Positions 43,696 to 52,245 of a DNA stretch of 64,000 bases are shown in pieces. Each line of letters begins with the position of its first letter. The stretch's first letter is position 1. This stretch comes from Variovorax sp. J22G73. GTDB lineage: Bacteria > Pseudomonadota > Gammaproteobacteria > Burkholderiales > Burkholderiaceae_C. The stretch is from NCBI RefSeq assembly GCF_030317035.1, contig NZ_JASZYK010000018.1, positions 1 through 64,000 of the forward strand, given 5' to 3'. A model generated the notes under the pieces. It searched no databases. It saw nothing but the letters and a program-made list of their open reading frames with translations, and was not told the DNA's origin. A program made the translations under genes and the position numbers.

Positions 43696-45108
43696 ATGCA
43701 CATTCATATTCTGGGTATCTGCGGCACGTTCATGGGTGGCGTGGCCGCCTTGGCGCGCGAGGCAGGCCACCGGGTCACGGGCTGCGACGCCGGCGTGTAC
43801 CCGCCCATGAGCGACCAGTTGCGCGCCCTCGGCATCGAGCTGATCGAAGGCTTCGGCGCCGACCAGCTCTCGCTTTCGCCGGACATGTTCGTGGTCGGCA
43901 ACGTGGTGTCGCGAGCCCGGCTGGCCGACGGCAGCCCCAAGTTCCCGCTGATGGAAGCCATCCTCGACGCCGGCAAGCCCTACACCAGCGGCCCGCAATG
44001 GCTGGCCGAACACGTGCTGCTGGGCCGTCATGTGCTGGCCGTGGCCGGCACGCACGGCAAGACGACGACCACTTCGATGCTGGCCTGGGTGCTGGAAAAA
44101 GGCGGCAAGGCGCCCGGCTTCCTGGTGGGCGGCGTGCCGCTGGATTTCGGTGTGTCGGCCCGGCTCGGAGACGGCCCGGCCTTCGTGATCGAGGCCGACG
44201 AGTACGACACGGCCTTCTTCGACAAGCGCAGCAAGTTCGTTCACTACAGGCCCCGCACCGCGGTATTGAACAACCTGGAGTTCGATCACGCGGACATCTT
44301 CGACGATCTTGCCGCCATCGAACGGCAGTTCCATCACCTGGTGCGTACCGTGCCGAGCACCGGGCGGCTGGTGGTGAACGCGACCGAAGACAGCCTGCAG
44401 CGCGTTCTGGCGCAAGGCTGCTGGAGCGAACTGGCGCGCTTCGGCGACGGCGGCGCGAACACGGAATGGCAGGCGCGCGGCTCGCACGACGCCTTCGACG
44501 TGCTCCGGCGCGGCGAGCTGGTGGGCCGTGTCGAGTGGGAACTCTCGGGCCTGCACAACCAGATGAACGCGCTCGCGGCCATTGCCGCGGCCGATCATGT
44601 GGGCGTGCCGCCGGCCGAAGCGGCGCGCGCACTGGGCAGCTTTCGCAATGTGCGCCGGCGCATGGAACTGCGCGGCATGGTCGAGCGCGCGGGCGGCGCC
44701 ATCACGGTGTACGACGACTTCGCCCACCACCCGACGGCCATTCGCACCACGCTCGACGGCCTGCGCAGCAAGCTGGACGCGGCCGGCAAGCAAAGTGAGC
44801 GCATCCTCGCGGCCTTCGAGCCGCGCAGCAACACGATGAAGCTGGGCGTTATGGCGGCACAACTGCCCTGGAGCCTGGAAGCGGCCGACCTTTCGTTCTG
44901 CCACACGGCCGGGCTCGACTGGGACGCCGCCGCGGCGCTCGCGCCGATGGGCGAACGCGTGCAGGTGGCGAATGCTATCGAGCCGCTGCTGGCGCAGATC
45001 GTCGCGGCCGCCAGGCCCGGCGATCACATCGTCTGCATGAGCAACGGCGGCTTCGGCGGCGTGCACGACAAACTGCTTGCGGCGCTGCGCAGCCCGGCGG
45101 CATCATGA
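43696..45108 (+). CDS. mpl: UDP-MurNAc:L-alanyl-gamma-D-glutamyl-meso-DAP ligase
   Basis: Mpl, 470 residues, attaches the recycled tripeptide L-Ala-gamma-D-Glu-meso-DAP to UDP-MurNAc. It starts MHIHILGICGTFMGG, has the Mur ligase P-loop AVAGTHGKTTTTSML, the conserved EADEYDTAFFDKRSKFVHY and the DDFAHHPTAI motif. It belongs to the same recycling pathway as ampD. Its message is probably leaderless, with TAGAAT six bases before the ATG. The following cupin gene overlaps its stop by ATGA. Confidence 0.96.
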   Translation: MHIHILGICGTFMGGVAALAREAGHRVTGCDAGVYPPMSDQLRALGIELIEGFGADQLSLSPDMFVVGNVVSRARLADGSPKFPLMEAILDAGKPYTSGPQWLAEHVLLGRHVLAVAGTHGKTTTTSMLAWVLEKGGKAPGFLVGGVPLDFGVSARLGDGPAFVIEADEYDTAFFDKRSKFVHYRPRTAVLNNLEFDHADIFDDLAAIERQFHHLVRTVPSTGRLVVNATEDSLQRVLAQGCWSELARFGDGGANTEWQARGSHDAFDVLRRGELVGRVEWELSGLHNQMNALAAIAAADHVGVPPAEAARALGSFRNVRRRMELRGMVERAGGAITVYDDFAHHPTAIRTTLDGLRSKLDAAGKQSERILAAFEPRSNTMKLGVMAAQLPWSLEAADLSFCHTAGLDWDAAAALAPMGERVQVANAIEPLLAQIVAAARPGDHIVCMSNGGFGGVHDKLLAALRSPAAS

Positions 45109-45614
45109 GCCGCATGCGCGCACACGAACTGATCGACACCCTGAAGCTGCAGCCCCACCCCGAGGGCGGCTGGTACAGCGAGGTGTTCCGCTCGGCCGCG
45201 AGCGTCACGCCGGGCGACGGCCGCTCGCCGCGCAGCGCGCTGACCAACATCTACTTCCTGCTCGAGGCGGGCCAGCATTCGCGCTGGCACCGGGTGCTGT
45301 CGGACGAAGTCTGGGTTCACCTGGAAGGCGTGCCGCTGGCCCTGTGGACCTGCGACGCCGCCATGCGCATCGCGCCGGCCCATGTGCGCCTGGGCCCGGT
45401 CGATGTCCACGGCACCCGCCCCCAGCATGTGGTGCCCGCCGGCCAGTGGCAGGCGGCCGAACCCATACAGGGCCACACCTCCGGCGACTACACGCTGGTC
45501 GCGTGCGTGGTCGGGCCGGGCTTCGACTTCGCGGACTTCTCGATGGTGCCGCCCGGCAGCGATGAGGCTGCGTCGATGCGGCACCACTGGCCCGACCTGG
45601 CGCGCATGCTCTAG
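45105..45614 (+). CDS. Cupin-fold DUF985 protein
   Basis: Small cupin of 169 residues. The opening RAHELIDTLKLQPHPEGGWYSEVFRS and the motif SALTNIYFLLEAGQHSRWHRVLSDEVWVHLEG match the DUF985/cupin_5 family, with histidines positioned to bind metal. The C-terminal HTSGDYTLVACVVGPGFDFADFSM is also typical. It overlaps mpl by four bases. Function is unknown; proteins of this family are sometimes linked to sugar-nucleotide or cell wall metabolism, so a muropeptide role is a guess only. Confidence 0.85.
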   Translation: MSRMRAHELIDTLKLQPHPEGGWYSEVFRSAASVTPGDGRSPRSALTNIYFLLEAGQHSRWHRVLSDEVWVHLEGVPLALWTCDAAMRIAPAHVRLGPVDVHGTRPQHVVPAGQWQAAEPIQGHTSGDYTLVACVVGPGFDFADFSMVPPGSDEAASMRHHWPDLARML

Positions 45615-45641
45615 ATAAGAGCAGCCTAAGAGCAGCCCCGC

Positions 45642-46760
45642 TCAGCCGCGGCGCCGCTTGACGGCGTGCGACAGCGTGTCGAGCACCTGCACCGAGTCTT
45701 CCCAGCCGATGCACGCATCGGTGATGCTCTTGCCGTACTCGAGCCCCGACAGCTGGTCCTTGCCCGGCGTGAACTTCTGGGCGCCGGCCTGCAGGTGGCT
45801 TTCGACCATCACGCCGAACACGCGGTTCGAGCCGCCGGCGATCTGGCCCGCGATGTCCTTCGCCACGTCGATCTGCTTCTGGTGCTGCTTGGAGCTGTTA
45901 GCGTGGCTGCAGTCGACCATCAGCGTGGGCGGCAGCTTGGCGGCTTCGAGGTCCTTGCAGGCGGCCTCGACGCTGGCGGCGTCGTAGTTGGGCGCCTTGC
46001 CGCCGCGCAGGATCACGTGGCAGTCGGGGTTGCCGTTGGTCTGCACGATGGCGACCTGGCCGTTCTTGTGCACCGAAAGAAAGTGGTGGCCGCGCGCCGC
46101 CGCCTGGATCGCGTCGGTGGCGATGCGGATGTTGCCGTCGGTGCCGTTCTTGAAGCCGATGGGCGCCGACAACCCCGAGGCCAGCTCGCGGTGCACCTGG
46201 CTCTCGGTGGTGCGCGCGCCGATGGCGCCCCAGGAAATCAGGTCGCCGATGTACTGCGGCGAGATCACGTCGAGGAACTCGCTGCCCGCCGGCAGCCCGA
46301 GCCGGTTGATGTCGATCAGCAACTGGCGCGCGATGCGCAGGCCTTCGTCGATGCGGAAGCTCTCGTCCAGGTACGGGTCGTTGATGAGGCCCTTCCAGCC
46401 GACCGTGGTGCGCGGCTTCTCGAAGTACACGCGCATGACGATTTCCAGCGTGCCGGCGTACTTCTCGCGCTCGACCTTCAGGCGGCGGGCGTAGTCGAGC
46501 GCCGCGGCCGGGTCGTGGATGGAGCACGGACCCATGATCACCAGCAGCCGATCGTCCTTGCCCGCCATGATGTTGTGGATGCTGCGGCGCGTGCCCTCGA
46601 TCAGCGTCTCCACGGGCGTGCCGCGAATCGGGAAGAAGCGGATCAGGTGTTCGGGAGGGGGTAGCACGTTGATGTCCTTGATGCGTTCGTCGTCGGTCTT
46701 GCTGGTTTTTTCGACGCTCGCATACCAGCTGTCGCTGGCGGGGGCAGTGTTCGTGCTCAT
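45642..46760 (-). CDS. aroG: 3-deoxy-7-phosphoheptulonate (DAHP) synthase
   Basis: AroG-type class I DAHP synthase of 372 residues. It condenses phosphoenolpyruvate and erythrose-4-phosphate, the first step to Phe, Tyr and Trp. Conserved motifs include IMGPCSIHDP, RVYFEKPRTTVGWKGLINDP, GSEFLDVISPQYI, GARTTESQ and VDCSHANS with metal-binding residues. The start MSTNTAPASDSWYAS at 46760 has AAGGAAG upstream. Its leader contains an aromatic leader peptide and attenuator, so transcription should rise when aromatic amino acids are scarce. Confidence 0.96.
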   Translation of the reverse strand: MSTNTAPASDSWYASVEKTSKTDDERIKDINVLPPPEHLIRFFPIRGTPVETLIEGTRRSIHNIMAGKDDRLLVIMGPCSIHDPAAALDYARRLKVEREKYAGTLEIVMRVYFEKPRTTVGWKGLINDPYLDESFRIDEGLRIARQLLIDINRLGLPAGSEFLDVISPQYIGDLISWGAIGARTTESQVHRELASGLSAPIGFKNGTDGNIRIATDAIQAAARGHHFLSVHKNGQVAIVQTNGNPDCHVILRGGKAPNYDAASVEAACKDLEAAKLPPTLMVDCSHANSSKQHQKQIDVAKDIAGQIAGGSNRVFGVMVESHLQAGAQKFTPGKDQLSGLEYGKSITDACIGWEDSVQVLDTLSHAVKRRRG

Positions 46761-46797
46761 GGGTGCTTCCTTGTTGGAGTGGATATCGTCAGGGCAT

Positions 46798-46840
46798 AAA
46801 AAAACCGCCGGGGGCTTGGAGGCCACCGGCGGTTTTGGGA
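46798..46840 (-). terminator. Attenuator terminator of aroG
   Basis: Read leftward, the 5' arm CCGCCGG (46832-46826) pairs with the 3' arm CCGGCGG (46811-46805) and is followed by seven T (46804-46798) before the aroG start at 46760. The leader ORF also carries CCGGCGG (46881-46875), which can pair with the same 5' arm instead, forming a mutually exclusive antiterminator. Confidence 0.85.
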
Positions 46841-46855
46841 GGGTGTTCGTTTGCT

Positions 46856-46930
46856 TTACGCGCTCGCCTCTCGTCCGCCGGAAACCGGGAACCAAAAGTA
46901 GGCAAAAAAGTAAGCGCGGAGGGCGGACAT
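46856..46930 (-). CDS. aroG leader peptide (24 residues, aromatic-rich)
   Basis: ATG at 46930 opens a 24-codon frame ending TAA at 46858-46856. It begins MSALRA, then has YFFAYFWF (two Tyr, four Phe, one Trp among eight codons), then PVSGGREASA. It ends 16 bases before the attenuator stem. A -10-like TACATT (46944-46939) lies eight bases before the ATG, so the leader ORF may be translated from a leaderless transcript, as known for trpL of Sinorhizobium. No Shine-Dalgarno sequence is visible. Ribosome stalling at the aromatic codons would leave the downstream CCGGCGG free to form the antiterminator. Confidence 0.72.
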   Translation of the reverse strand: MSALRAYFFAYFWFPVSGGREASA

Positions 46931-46950
46931 GTGGGCGGAATGTAGCACGG

Positions 46951-46979
46951 AAAAAGAAAACCCGGCGCAGGGGCCGGGC
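46951..46979 (-). terminator. Terminator of the BamE-like lipoprotein gene
   Basis: Read leftward, CCCGGC and GCCGGG pair (46978-46973 with 46966-46961) and are followed by TTTTCTTTTT. It lies just downstream of the lipoprotein stop at 46991 and just upstream of the aroG leader. Confidence 0.75.
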
Positions 46980-46990
46980 GTTCGTTGTTC

Positions 46991-47527
46991 TTATCGGTAA
47001 CCCGATTCGTTGGGGTTGTGAATGATCCAGATCAGGTTGCCGGCGGAGTAGTCGCCCATGCCGCCACCAGCGAAGATCAGGCGGCCCTGGCCCTTGTAGG
47101 TCATCTCGAAGCGATGCCGGTCGCTGCCGAAATAGAACGGGATGAAGGCCTTGCCGGTCACGTACGCGCCCTGGTCGGTGGGCTGGCCCGCGAGGTCGGT
47201 GACCTGCCTGGCGCTCATGCCGATCTGCAGCTTCGTGAACTTGCTGTTGCGCGCCGGGTTGCCGGTGATTTCGCCTTCGTAGCCGTTCAGGCCCTTCACG
47301 GTGCGGCCGCTGCCGGCTTCGATCTTCGACGAGTCGACCACGTTGCCTTGCGCGTCCATGCCGGCCTTGGCGCCGCCACGAGCCGGTGTTGCGGGTGCCG
47401 CAGCCGTGGGGGCCGCCGCGGGCTGGCTGCCACCCGAACCGCCGCGCGACGCGCAACCCACGGTGGCCAGTGCCACGACGGCGGTCGCGGCCAGCAAAGC
47501 CGCGGACGAATTGATCCTGATCCTCAT
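46991..47527 (-). CDS. BamE/SmpA-like lipoprotein
   Basis: Predicted lipoprotein of 178 residues. The signal peptide MRIRINSSAALLAATAVVALATVGC ends in a non-ideal lipobox (TVGC, Cys25). A Pro/Ala/Gly-rich spacer follows, and the C-terminal part KFTKLQIGMSARQVTDLAGQPTDQG matches the BamE/SmpA motif (xIxxGMxxxQVxxLLGxP). The rest, including RFEMTYKGQGRLIFAGGG, would form the beta-sheet. It may be a secondary envelope lipoprotein rather than true BamE, because it is longer. A terminator follows. Confidence 0.78.
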   Translation of the reverse strand: MRIRINSSAALLAATAVVALATVGCASRGGSGGSQPAAAPTAAAPATPARGGAKAGMDAQGNVVDSSKIEAGSGRTVKGLNGYEGEITGNPARNSKFTKLQIGMSARQVTDLAGQPTDQGAYVTGKAFIPFYFGSDRHRFEMTYKGQGRLIFAGGGMGDYSAGNLIWIIHNPNESGYR

Positions 47528-47609
47528 CGAAACGCTCCTTGTTTGAAAAACGAAGGAGCGCAGCTTAACAAGGCCGTTCAGGCCCAATTTCAGGCCCGCT
47601 TCGGCAGGT

Positions 47610-49070
47610 TCAGGCCGTGCCGCCCACCGTCAAGCCGTCGATGCGCAGCGTCGGCTGGCCCACGCCCACGGGCACGCTCTGGCCTTCCTTGCCGCAGGTG
47701 CCCACGCCGGTGTCCAGCGCCATGTCGTCGCCGATCATGGTCACGCGGGTGAGCGCGTCGGGGCCGTTGCCCACGATGGTCGCGCCCTTCACCGGGTACT
47801 GGATCTTGCCGTTCTCGACCCAGTAGGCCTCGCTGGCCGAGAACACGAACTTGCCGCTCGTGATGTCGACCTGCCCGCCGCCGAAGTTGGTGGCGTACAG
47901 GCCCTTCTTGATGCTGGCGACGATTTCCTTCGGGTCCTTATCGCCGCCGAGCATGTAGGTGTTGGTCATGCGCGGCATCGGCACGTGCGCGTAGCTCTCG
48001 CGGCGGCCGTTGCCCGTGGGCTTGACCTTCATGAGGCGCGCGTTCATCGAGTCCTGGATATAGCCCTTCAGGATGCCGTCCTCGATCAGCACGTTGCGCT
48101 GGCTGGCATTGCCTTCGTCGTCCACGTTCAGCGAGCCACGGCGGTCGGCGATGGTGCCGTCGTCGAGCACGGTCACGCCCTTGGCGGCCACGCGCTGGCC
48201 GATGCGGCCCGAGAAGGCGCTGGAGCCCTTGCGGTTGAAGTCGCCTTCCAGCCCGTGGCCGATGGCCTCGTGCAGCAGGATGCCGGGCCAGCCCGAGCCG
48301 AGCACCACGGTCATTTCGCCGGCCGGTGCCGGGCGCGCGTCGAGGTTGGTCAGCGCGGCCTTCACGGCGTGGTCGACGTATTCGGCGATCTGCTCGTCCG
48401 TGAAATACGCCAGGCCGAAGCGCCCGCCGCCGCCGCCGGAGCCGATTTCGCGGCGGCCGTTCTGCTCGGCGATCACGGTGACCGACAGGCGCACCAGCGG
48501 GCGCACGTCGGCGGCCAGCGTGCCGTCGGCACGCGCCACCAGCACCACGTCGTACTCGCTGGCGAGGCCGGCCATCACCTGCGCCACGCGCGGGTCGCGC
48601 GAGCGGGCCAGCTTCTCGACCTTTTCGAGCAGCTTCACCTTGGCGGTGCTGTCGAGCGTAGCAATGGGGTCGACGCCGTCGTACAGCGAGCGGCTCGACG
48701 CGATCTTGCGCGCGGGCGTCTTCACGCGGCCGGTGCGGCCGGCGGAGGAAATGGAACGCACGGTGCGCGCCGCGTCGAGCAGCGACGCCTCCGAGATGTC
48801 GTCCGAGTAGGCGAAGGCGGTTTTCTCGCCACTGACCGCGCGCACGCCGACGCCCTGGTCGATGCTGAAGCTGCCGGTCTTGACGATGCCCTCTTCGAGG
48901 CTCCAGCCTTCGCTGCGCGTGTACTGGAAGTAGAGGTCGGCGTCGTCCACCTTGTGCGAGGTGATCTCGGCCAGGGCCTTGCTCAGGTGCGATTCGTCGA
49001 GACCGAACGGCGTGAGAAGGAGCTGTTGCGCCGTGGCGAGGCGCTCGATGGTGGGTTCGCGGGAGATCAT
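47610..49070 (-). CDS. tldD: Metalloprotease TldD
   Basis: TldD, 486 residues, is the metal-binding half of the TldD/TldE (PmbA) peptidase that degrades unfolded peptides and matures microcins or affects CcdA. The zinc motif HEAIGHGLEGD is present, with the family's GSGWPGILLHEAIGHG and GTCGKEGQSVPVGVGQPTLRIDGLTVGG end. PmbA is not in the window. It lies 119 bases downstream of rodA; the gap contains a GC hairpin. The ATG at 49070 starts MISREPTIERLATAQ. Confidence 0.94.
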   Translation of the reverse strand: MISREPTIERLATAQQLLLTPFGLDESHLSKALAEITSHKVDDADLYFQYTRSEGWSLEEGIVKTGSFSIDQGVGVRAVSGEKTAFAYSDDISEASLLDAARTVRSISSAGRTGRVKTPARKIASSRSLYDGVDPIATLDSTAKVKLLEKVEKLARSRDPRVAQVMAGLASEYDVVLVARADGTLAADVRPLVRLSVTVIAEQNGRREIGSGGGGGRFGLAYFTDEQIAEYVDHAVKAALTNLDARPAPAGEMTVVLGSGWPGILLHEAIGHGLEGDFNRKGSSAFSGRIGQRVAAKGVTVLDDGTIADRRGSLNVDDEGNASQRNVLIEDGILKGYIQDSMNARLMKVKPTGNGRRESYAHVPMPRMTNTYMLGGDKDPKEIVASIKKGLYATNFGGGQVDITSGKFVFSASEAYWVENGKIQYPVKGATIVGNGPDALTRVTMIGDDMALDTGVGTCGKEGQSVPVGVGQPTLRIDGLTVGGTA

Positions 49071-49189
49071 TGCCAGATTATTGCTCGCCCCCAGGGCCGG
49101 CGCGCACTTCGTGCCGCTTTCGCCTTCCCCCTGCCGGGGGCACAACACCGCGGCCTGGCGAGGCAGGCCCTGCGCTGCTCACCACGGCG

Positions 49190-50344
49190 TCAGTTCTGCG
49201 CCAGCTTCCTCGCCCGCGCGATCGACATCAGGATGCCCAGCCCCAGCCCCAGCGTCACCATGGCCGTGCCGCCATAGCTGATGAACGGCAGCGGCACCCC
49301 CACCACCGGCAGGATGCCGCTCACCATGCCCATGTTCACGAAGGCGTAGGTGAAGAAGATCATGGTGACCGCCCCCGCGAGCAGCCGCGAGAACAGCGTG
49401 GTCGCGTTGGCCGCGATGGTCAGGCCGCGAAAGATCAGCAGGATGAACGACGCGATCAGCGCCAGGTTGCCTACCAGGCCGAATTCCTCGGAATAGGCGG
49501 CGAAGATGAAGTCGGTGGTGCGCTCGGGAATGAACTCGAGGTGCGTCTGCGTGCCCTGCATGAAGCCCTTGCCGCCCACGCCGCCCGAGCCGATGGCGAT
49601 CATTCCCTGGATGATGTGAAAGCCCTTGCCCAGCGGGTCTTTGCTGGGGTCGAGCAGCGTGCACACGCGCTGCTTCTGGTAGTCGTGCAGCACGCGCCAG
49701 TCGACGCCGTCGGCGCACAGCTGCGACTCGAACCCCACGATCAGCGTGATGGCCACCGCGCCGATCACCACCGGCGGCACGATCAGCTTCCAGGGCAGCC
49801 CGGCAAAGAAGATCACCGCCAGCCCGGCCGCCAGCACCAGCAGCGAGGTACCCAGGTCGGGCTGCTTCATGATGAGCCCGACCGGCACCGCCAGCAGCAC
49901 CGTGGCCACCACGAAATCGAGCGGCCGCAATTGCCCTTCGCGCCGCTGGAACCACCACGCCAGCATCAGCGGCATGGCGATCTTCAGGATTTCGCTGGGC
50001 TGGATCACCACGCCCAGGTTGATCCAGCGCTGCGCGCCCTTCTTGGTGATGCCGAACAGCGCCACCGCCACCAGCAGCGCCACGCCCATGGAATACAGCG
50101 GCACCGCGGCCACCATGAGCCGCTGCGGCGGCACCTGCGCCACCACGAACATGATGAACCCGGCCAGCAGCATGTTGCGGCCGTGGTCGATGAAACGCGA
50201 GCCGTGGTCGTACCCCGAGGAATACATGGTCAGCAACCCGGCGAACGCGAGCAGCAGCACGGCGAAGGCCAGAAAGCCGTCGAAGCCCTGGAAGATGGGC
50301 GCGATGCGACGCGCCAGGGAGGGCTGATTGAACACGGCAGACAT
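49190..50344 (-). CDS. rodA: Rod shape-determining protein RodA
   Basis: SEDS-family peptidoglycan glycosyltransferase of 384 residues with about ten membrane segments. Characteristic motifs are SGYDHGSRFIDHGRN near the start, ALFGITKKGAQRWINLGVVIQPSEILKIAMPLMLAWWF, and the catalytic loop region DPSKDPLGKGFHIIQGMIAIGSGGVGGKGFMQGTQTHLEFIPERTTDFIFAAYSEEFG. It polymerises glycan for side-wall growth with PBP2. mrdA is not nearby. It sits downstream of a two-component pair with a 32-base gap, an unusual partnership. Confidence 0.95.
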   Translation of the reverse strand: MSAVFNQPSLARRIAPIFQGFDGFLAFAVLLLAFAGLLTMYSSGYDHGSRFIDHGRNMLLAGFIMFVVAQVPPQRLMVAAVPLYSMGVALLVAVALFGITKKGAQRWINLGVVIQPSEILKIAMPLMLAWWFQRREGQLRPLDFVVATVLLAVPVGLIMKQPDLGTSLLVLAAGLAVIFFAGLPWKLIVPPVVIGAVAITLIVGFESQLCADGVDWRVLHDYQKQRVCTLLDPSKDPLGKGFHIIQGMIAIGSGGVGGKGFMQGTQTHLEFIPERTTDFIFAAYSEEFGLVGNLALIASFILLIFRGLTIAANATTLFSRLLAGAVTMIFFTYAFVNMGMVSGILPVVGVPLPFISYGGTAMVTLGLGLGILMSIARARKLAQN

Positions 50345-50376
50345 GGGGGCGGATTATCCGCGCCCCGCCGCCTGCC

Positions 50377-52239
50377 TCAACCGAAAACCAGCTGAACGAC
50401 CGTGCGCCCAGGTCGGCTTTCGAGCGCCAACGCCGCGCCGATGGCCCCCGCGCGCTCGGCCAGCGCCCGCGGCGGGTGCGCGGCGTCGAAGCCCCTGCCG
50501 TTGTCGATCACGCGCAACACCAGCGAGCGGCCGCGCATGTCGGCCTCGATGCGCAGCACGCTGGCCTGGGCGTGCTGCAGCACGTTGGAAATCGCCTCGA
50601 AAAGTAAAAACTGCAGCTGGCGCATGGCCTGCGCGTCGAGCCGCGCCACCGGCGCCAGCTCGGCCACGGCCCATTCGAGCGCGATGCCCGCCGCCGCCAG
50701 CCGGGGTTCCAGCCGGTAGCGCGCCGCCGCGAGCAAGGCGCCGACGTCGCCCGGCGGCAGGTGGATGGAGTCGATCGACAGCTTGAGCTGGTCGAGCGAG
50801 TCGCGCAGCGTGCGCAGCAGGTCGCCCGAGCTGGTCTGGCCCGACTGCAGCTGGCGAATGGCCGAGCTGATGTGCGAGCCCACGCCGTCGTGCATGTCGC
50901 GCAGGATGCGCTCGCGCTCGTGGGTGCGCGCCTGGTCGCGCGCCGCCGCCTCGAGCTCGGCGTAGGTGGCGGCCAGCTCGCGCTCGCGCTGGGTCACGCG
51001 GTCGGCCAGCGCCGTGACCCAGCCGCGCGCCTGCACGGTGGCGGTATGAAAGCGCCGCAGCACGATCAGCAGCAGCGCCACGCCGAAGAACACCGACGAA
51101 TAGCGCACCCAGGTCGTTTCCCCGTAGGCGTCGCTCAGGCGAATCACCAGCCAGTCGCGCACGCCGAAGGCCACCGACACCAGCGCCGCGCCCGCCACCA
51201 GCCACTGCTCGGTGTTCGGCCTGCGCACCGTGGCCACGACGAAGGCGCCCACGAAGCCGGCGACGAACACGATCTCGACCGCGAGCCAGCCGGTGAGCCA
51301 CAGCGGCTCGTCGCGCTGCAGCGCCAGCGAACTCGCCAGCACCGTGCCGGCCACCATGGCGCACAGTGGCCAGCGCAGCCACTGCAGGCGCGGGTTGCGC
51401 GCCCAGCCCGACAGGTGAAAGCAGAACATCATGGCCGACGCCGCCCAGCCCGCGTAGCAGGCCGCCATCAGCACGCCCCAGGCGCCCCAGGTGAGCGGCG
51501 GCTCGGCGATCGCGCTGTCGGCCACGCGCGCGGCCCAGCAGAACTCGGCCAGCGCCACCCACAGGTAGATGCCGTCGCGCCGGGCCCCGCCCCGGCCCTG
51601 CCCTTGCGCGTCGACCTGCGTCAGCCACAGGCCCATCGCGATGCCGCCCACGACCAGGCTGAAGGCCGTCAGCAGCACCGAGCCGGTGAAGCGCCAGGCG
51701 TACGCGCTTTCGAACAGCTCGGTGCGCACCGGCGCCGCCGGGCCGATGACCACGGGCGACAGGCCCGCGCGCCGGGCGCTGTCCGCGCGCAGCCGGATCT
51801 GCAGCCGGTTGTCGCCCTGGCGCAGCAGCCGCCCGGGCACCGGCACATAGATGGGCGCCTTGGCGTAGTCGGCGCCATTGCCCTTCGAAAGGTCGCCATA
51901 GACCTGCAGCAAGGCGTCGTTGAGCTGCACCTCGAAGACGTTGCCCACGCGCGGAATGAAGATGCCCCACGGCGTTTCGGGCGCGGCGTCGAGCCGGAAC
52001 GGCAGCTCGAAGCTCGCCATGCCGGGGCGCCCGTGGTGCCGCCGATCCCAGTGGTAGGAAAGCTCGACCGGCTCGGTGCGCAAGACGCCGTCGACCGAAG
52101 TGGTCACGGTGCCGTGGCGCAGTTCAATGGGCGCTTCGGCCGCCACCGCCGCCGAAGCCGACAGCCCGCACAGCCCCGACCACCCCGCCAGCAGCATCGC
52201 CAGCCATAGCGCAAGCAGCGACAGCCGCCTCGGCCGCAT
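50377..52239 (-). CDS. NarL-type sensor histidine kinase (7TM-like)
   Basis: Histidine kinase of 620 residues. A signal peptide and a periplasmic galactose-binding-like region (about 35-180, including IYVPVPGRLLRQGDNRLQIRLRA) precede seven or so membrane segments and a coiled-coil linker (VTQRERELAATYAELEAAARDQARTHERER). The HisKA_3 phosphoacceptor is in ERILRDMHDGVGSHI, and the ATPase has LLFEAISNVLQHA and DNGRGFD. This is the 7TMR-DISMED2 plus HisKA_3 arrangement. It pairs with the NarL-family regulator encoded six bases upstream. The ligand is unknown. Confidence 0.85.
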   Translation of the reverse strand: MRPRRLSLLALWLAMLLAGWSGLCGLSASAAVAAEAPIELRHGTVTTSVDGVLRTEPVELSYHWDRRHHGRPGMASFELPFRLDAAPETPWGIFIPRVGNVFEVQLNDALLQVYGDLSKGNGADYAKAPIYVPVPGRLLRQGDNRLQIRLRADSARRAGLSPVVIGPAAPVRTELFESAYAWRFTGSVLLTAFSLVVGGIAMGLWLTQVDAQGQGRGGARRDGIYLWVALAEFCWAARVADSAIAEPPLTWGAWGVLMAACYAGWAASAMMFCFHLSGWARNPRLQWLRWPLCAMVAGTVLASSLALQRDEPLWLTGWLAVEIVFVAGFVGAFVVATVRRPNTEQWLVAGAALVSVAFGVRDWLVIRLSDAYGETTWVRYSSVFFGVALLLIVLRRFHTATVQARGWVTALADRVTQRERELAATYAELEAAARDQARTHERERILRDMHDGVGSHISSAIRQLQSGQTSSGDLLRTLRDSLDQLKLSIDSIHLPPGDVGALLAAARYRLEPRLAAAGIALEWAVAELAPVARLDAQAMRQLQFLLFEAISNVLQHAQASVLRIEADMRGRSLVLRVIDNGRGFDAAHPPRALAERAGAIGAALALESRPGRTVVQLVFG

Positions 52240-52245
52240 CTGGCG

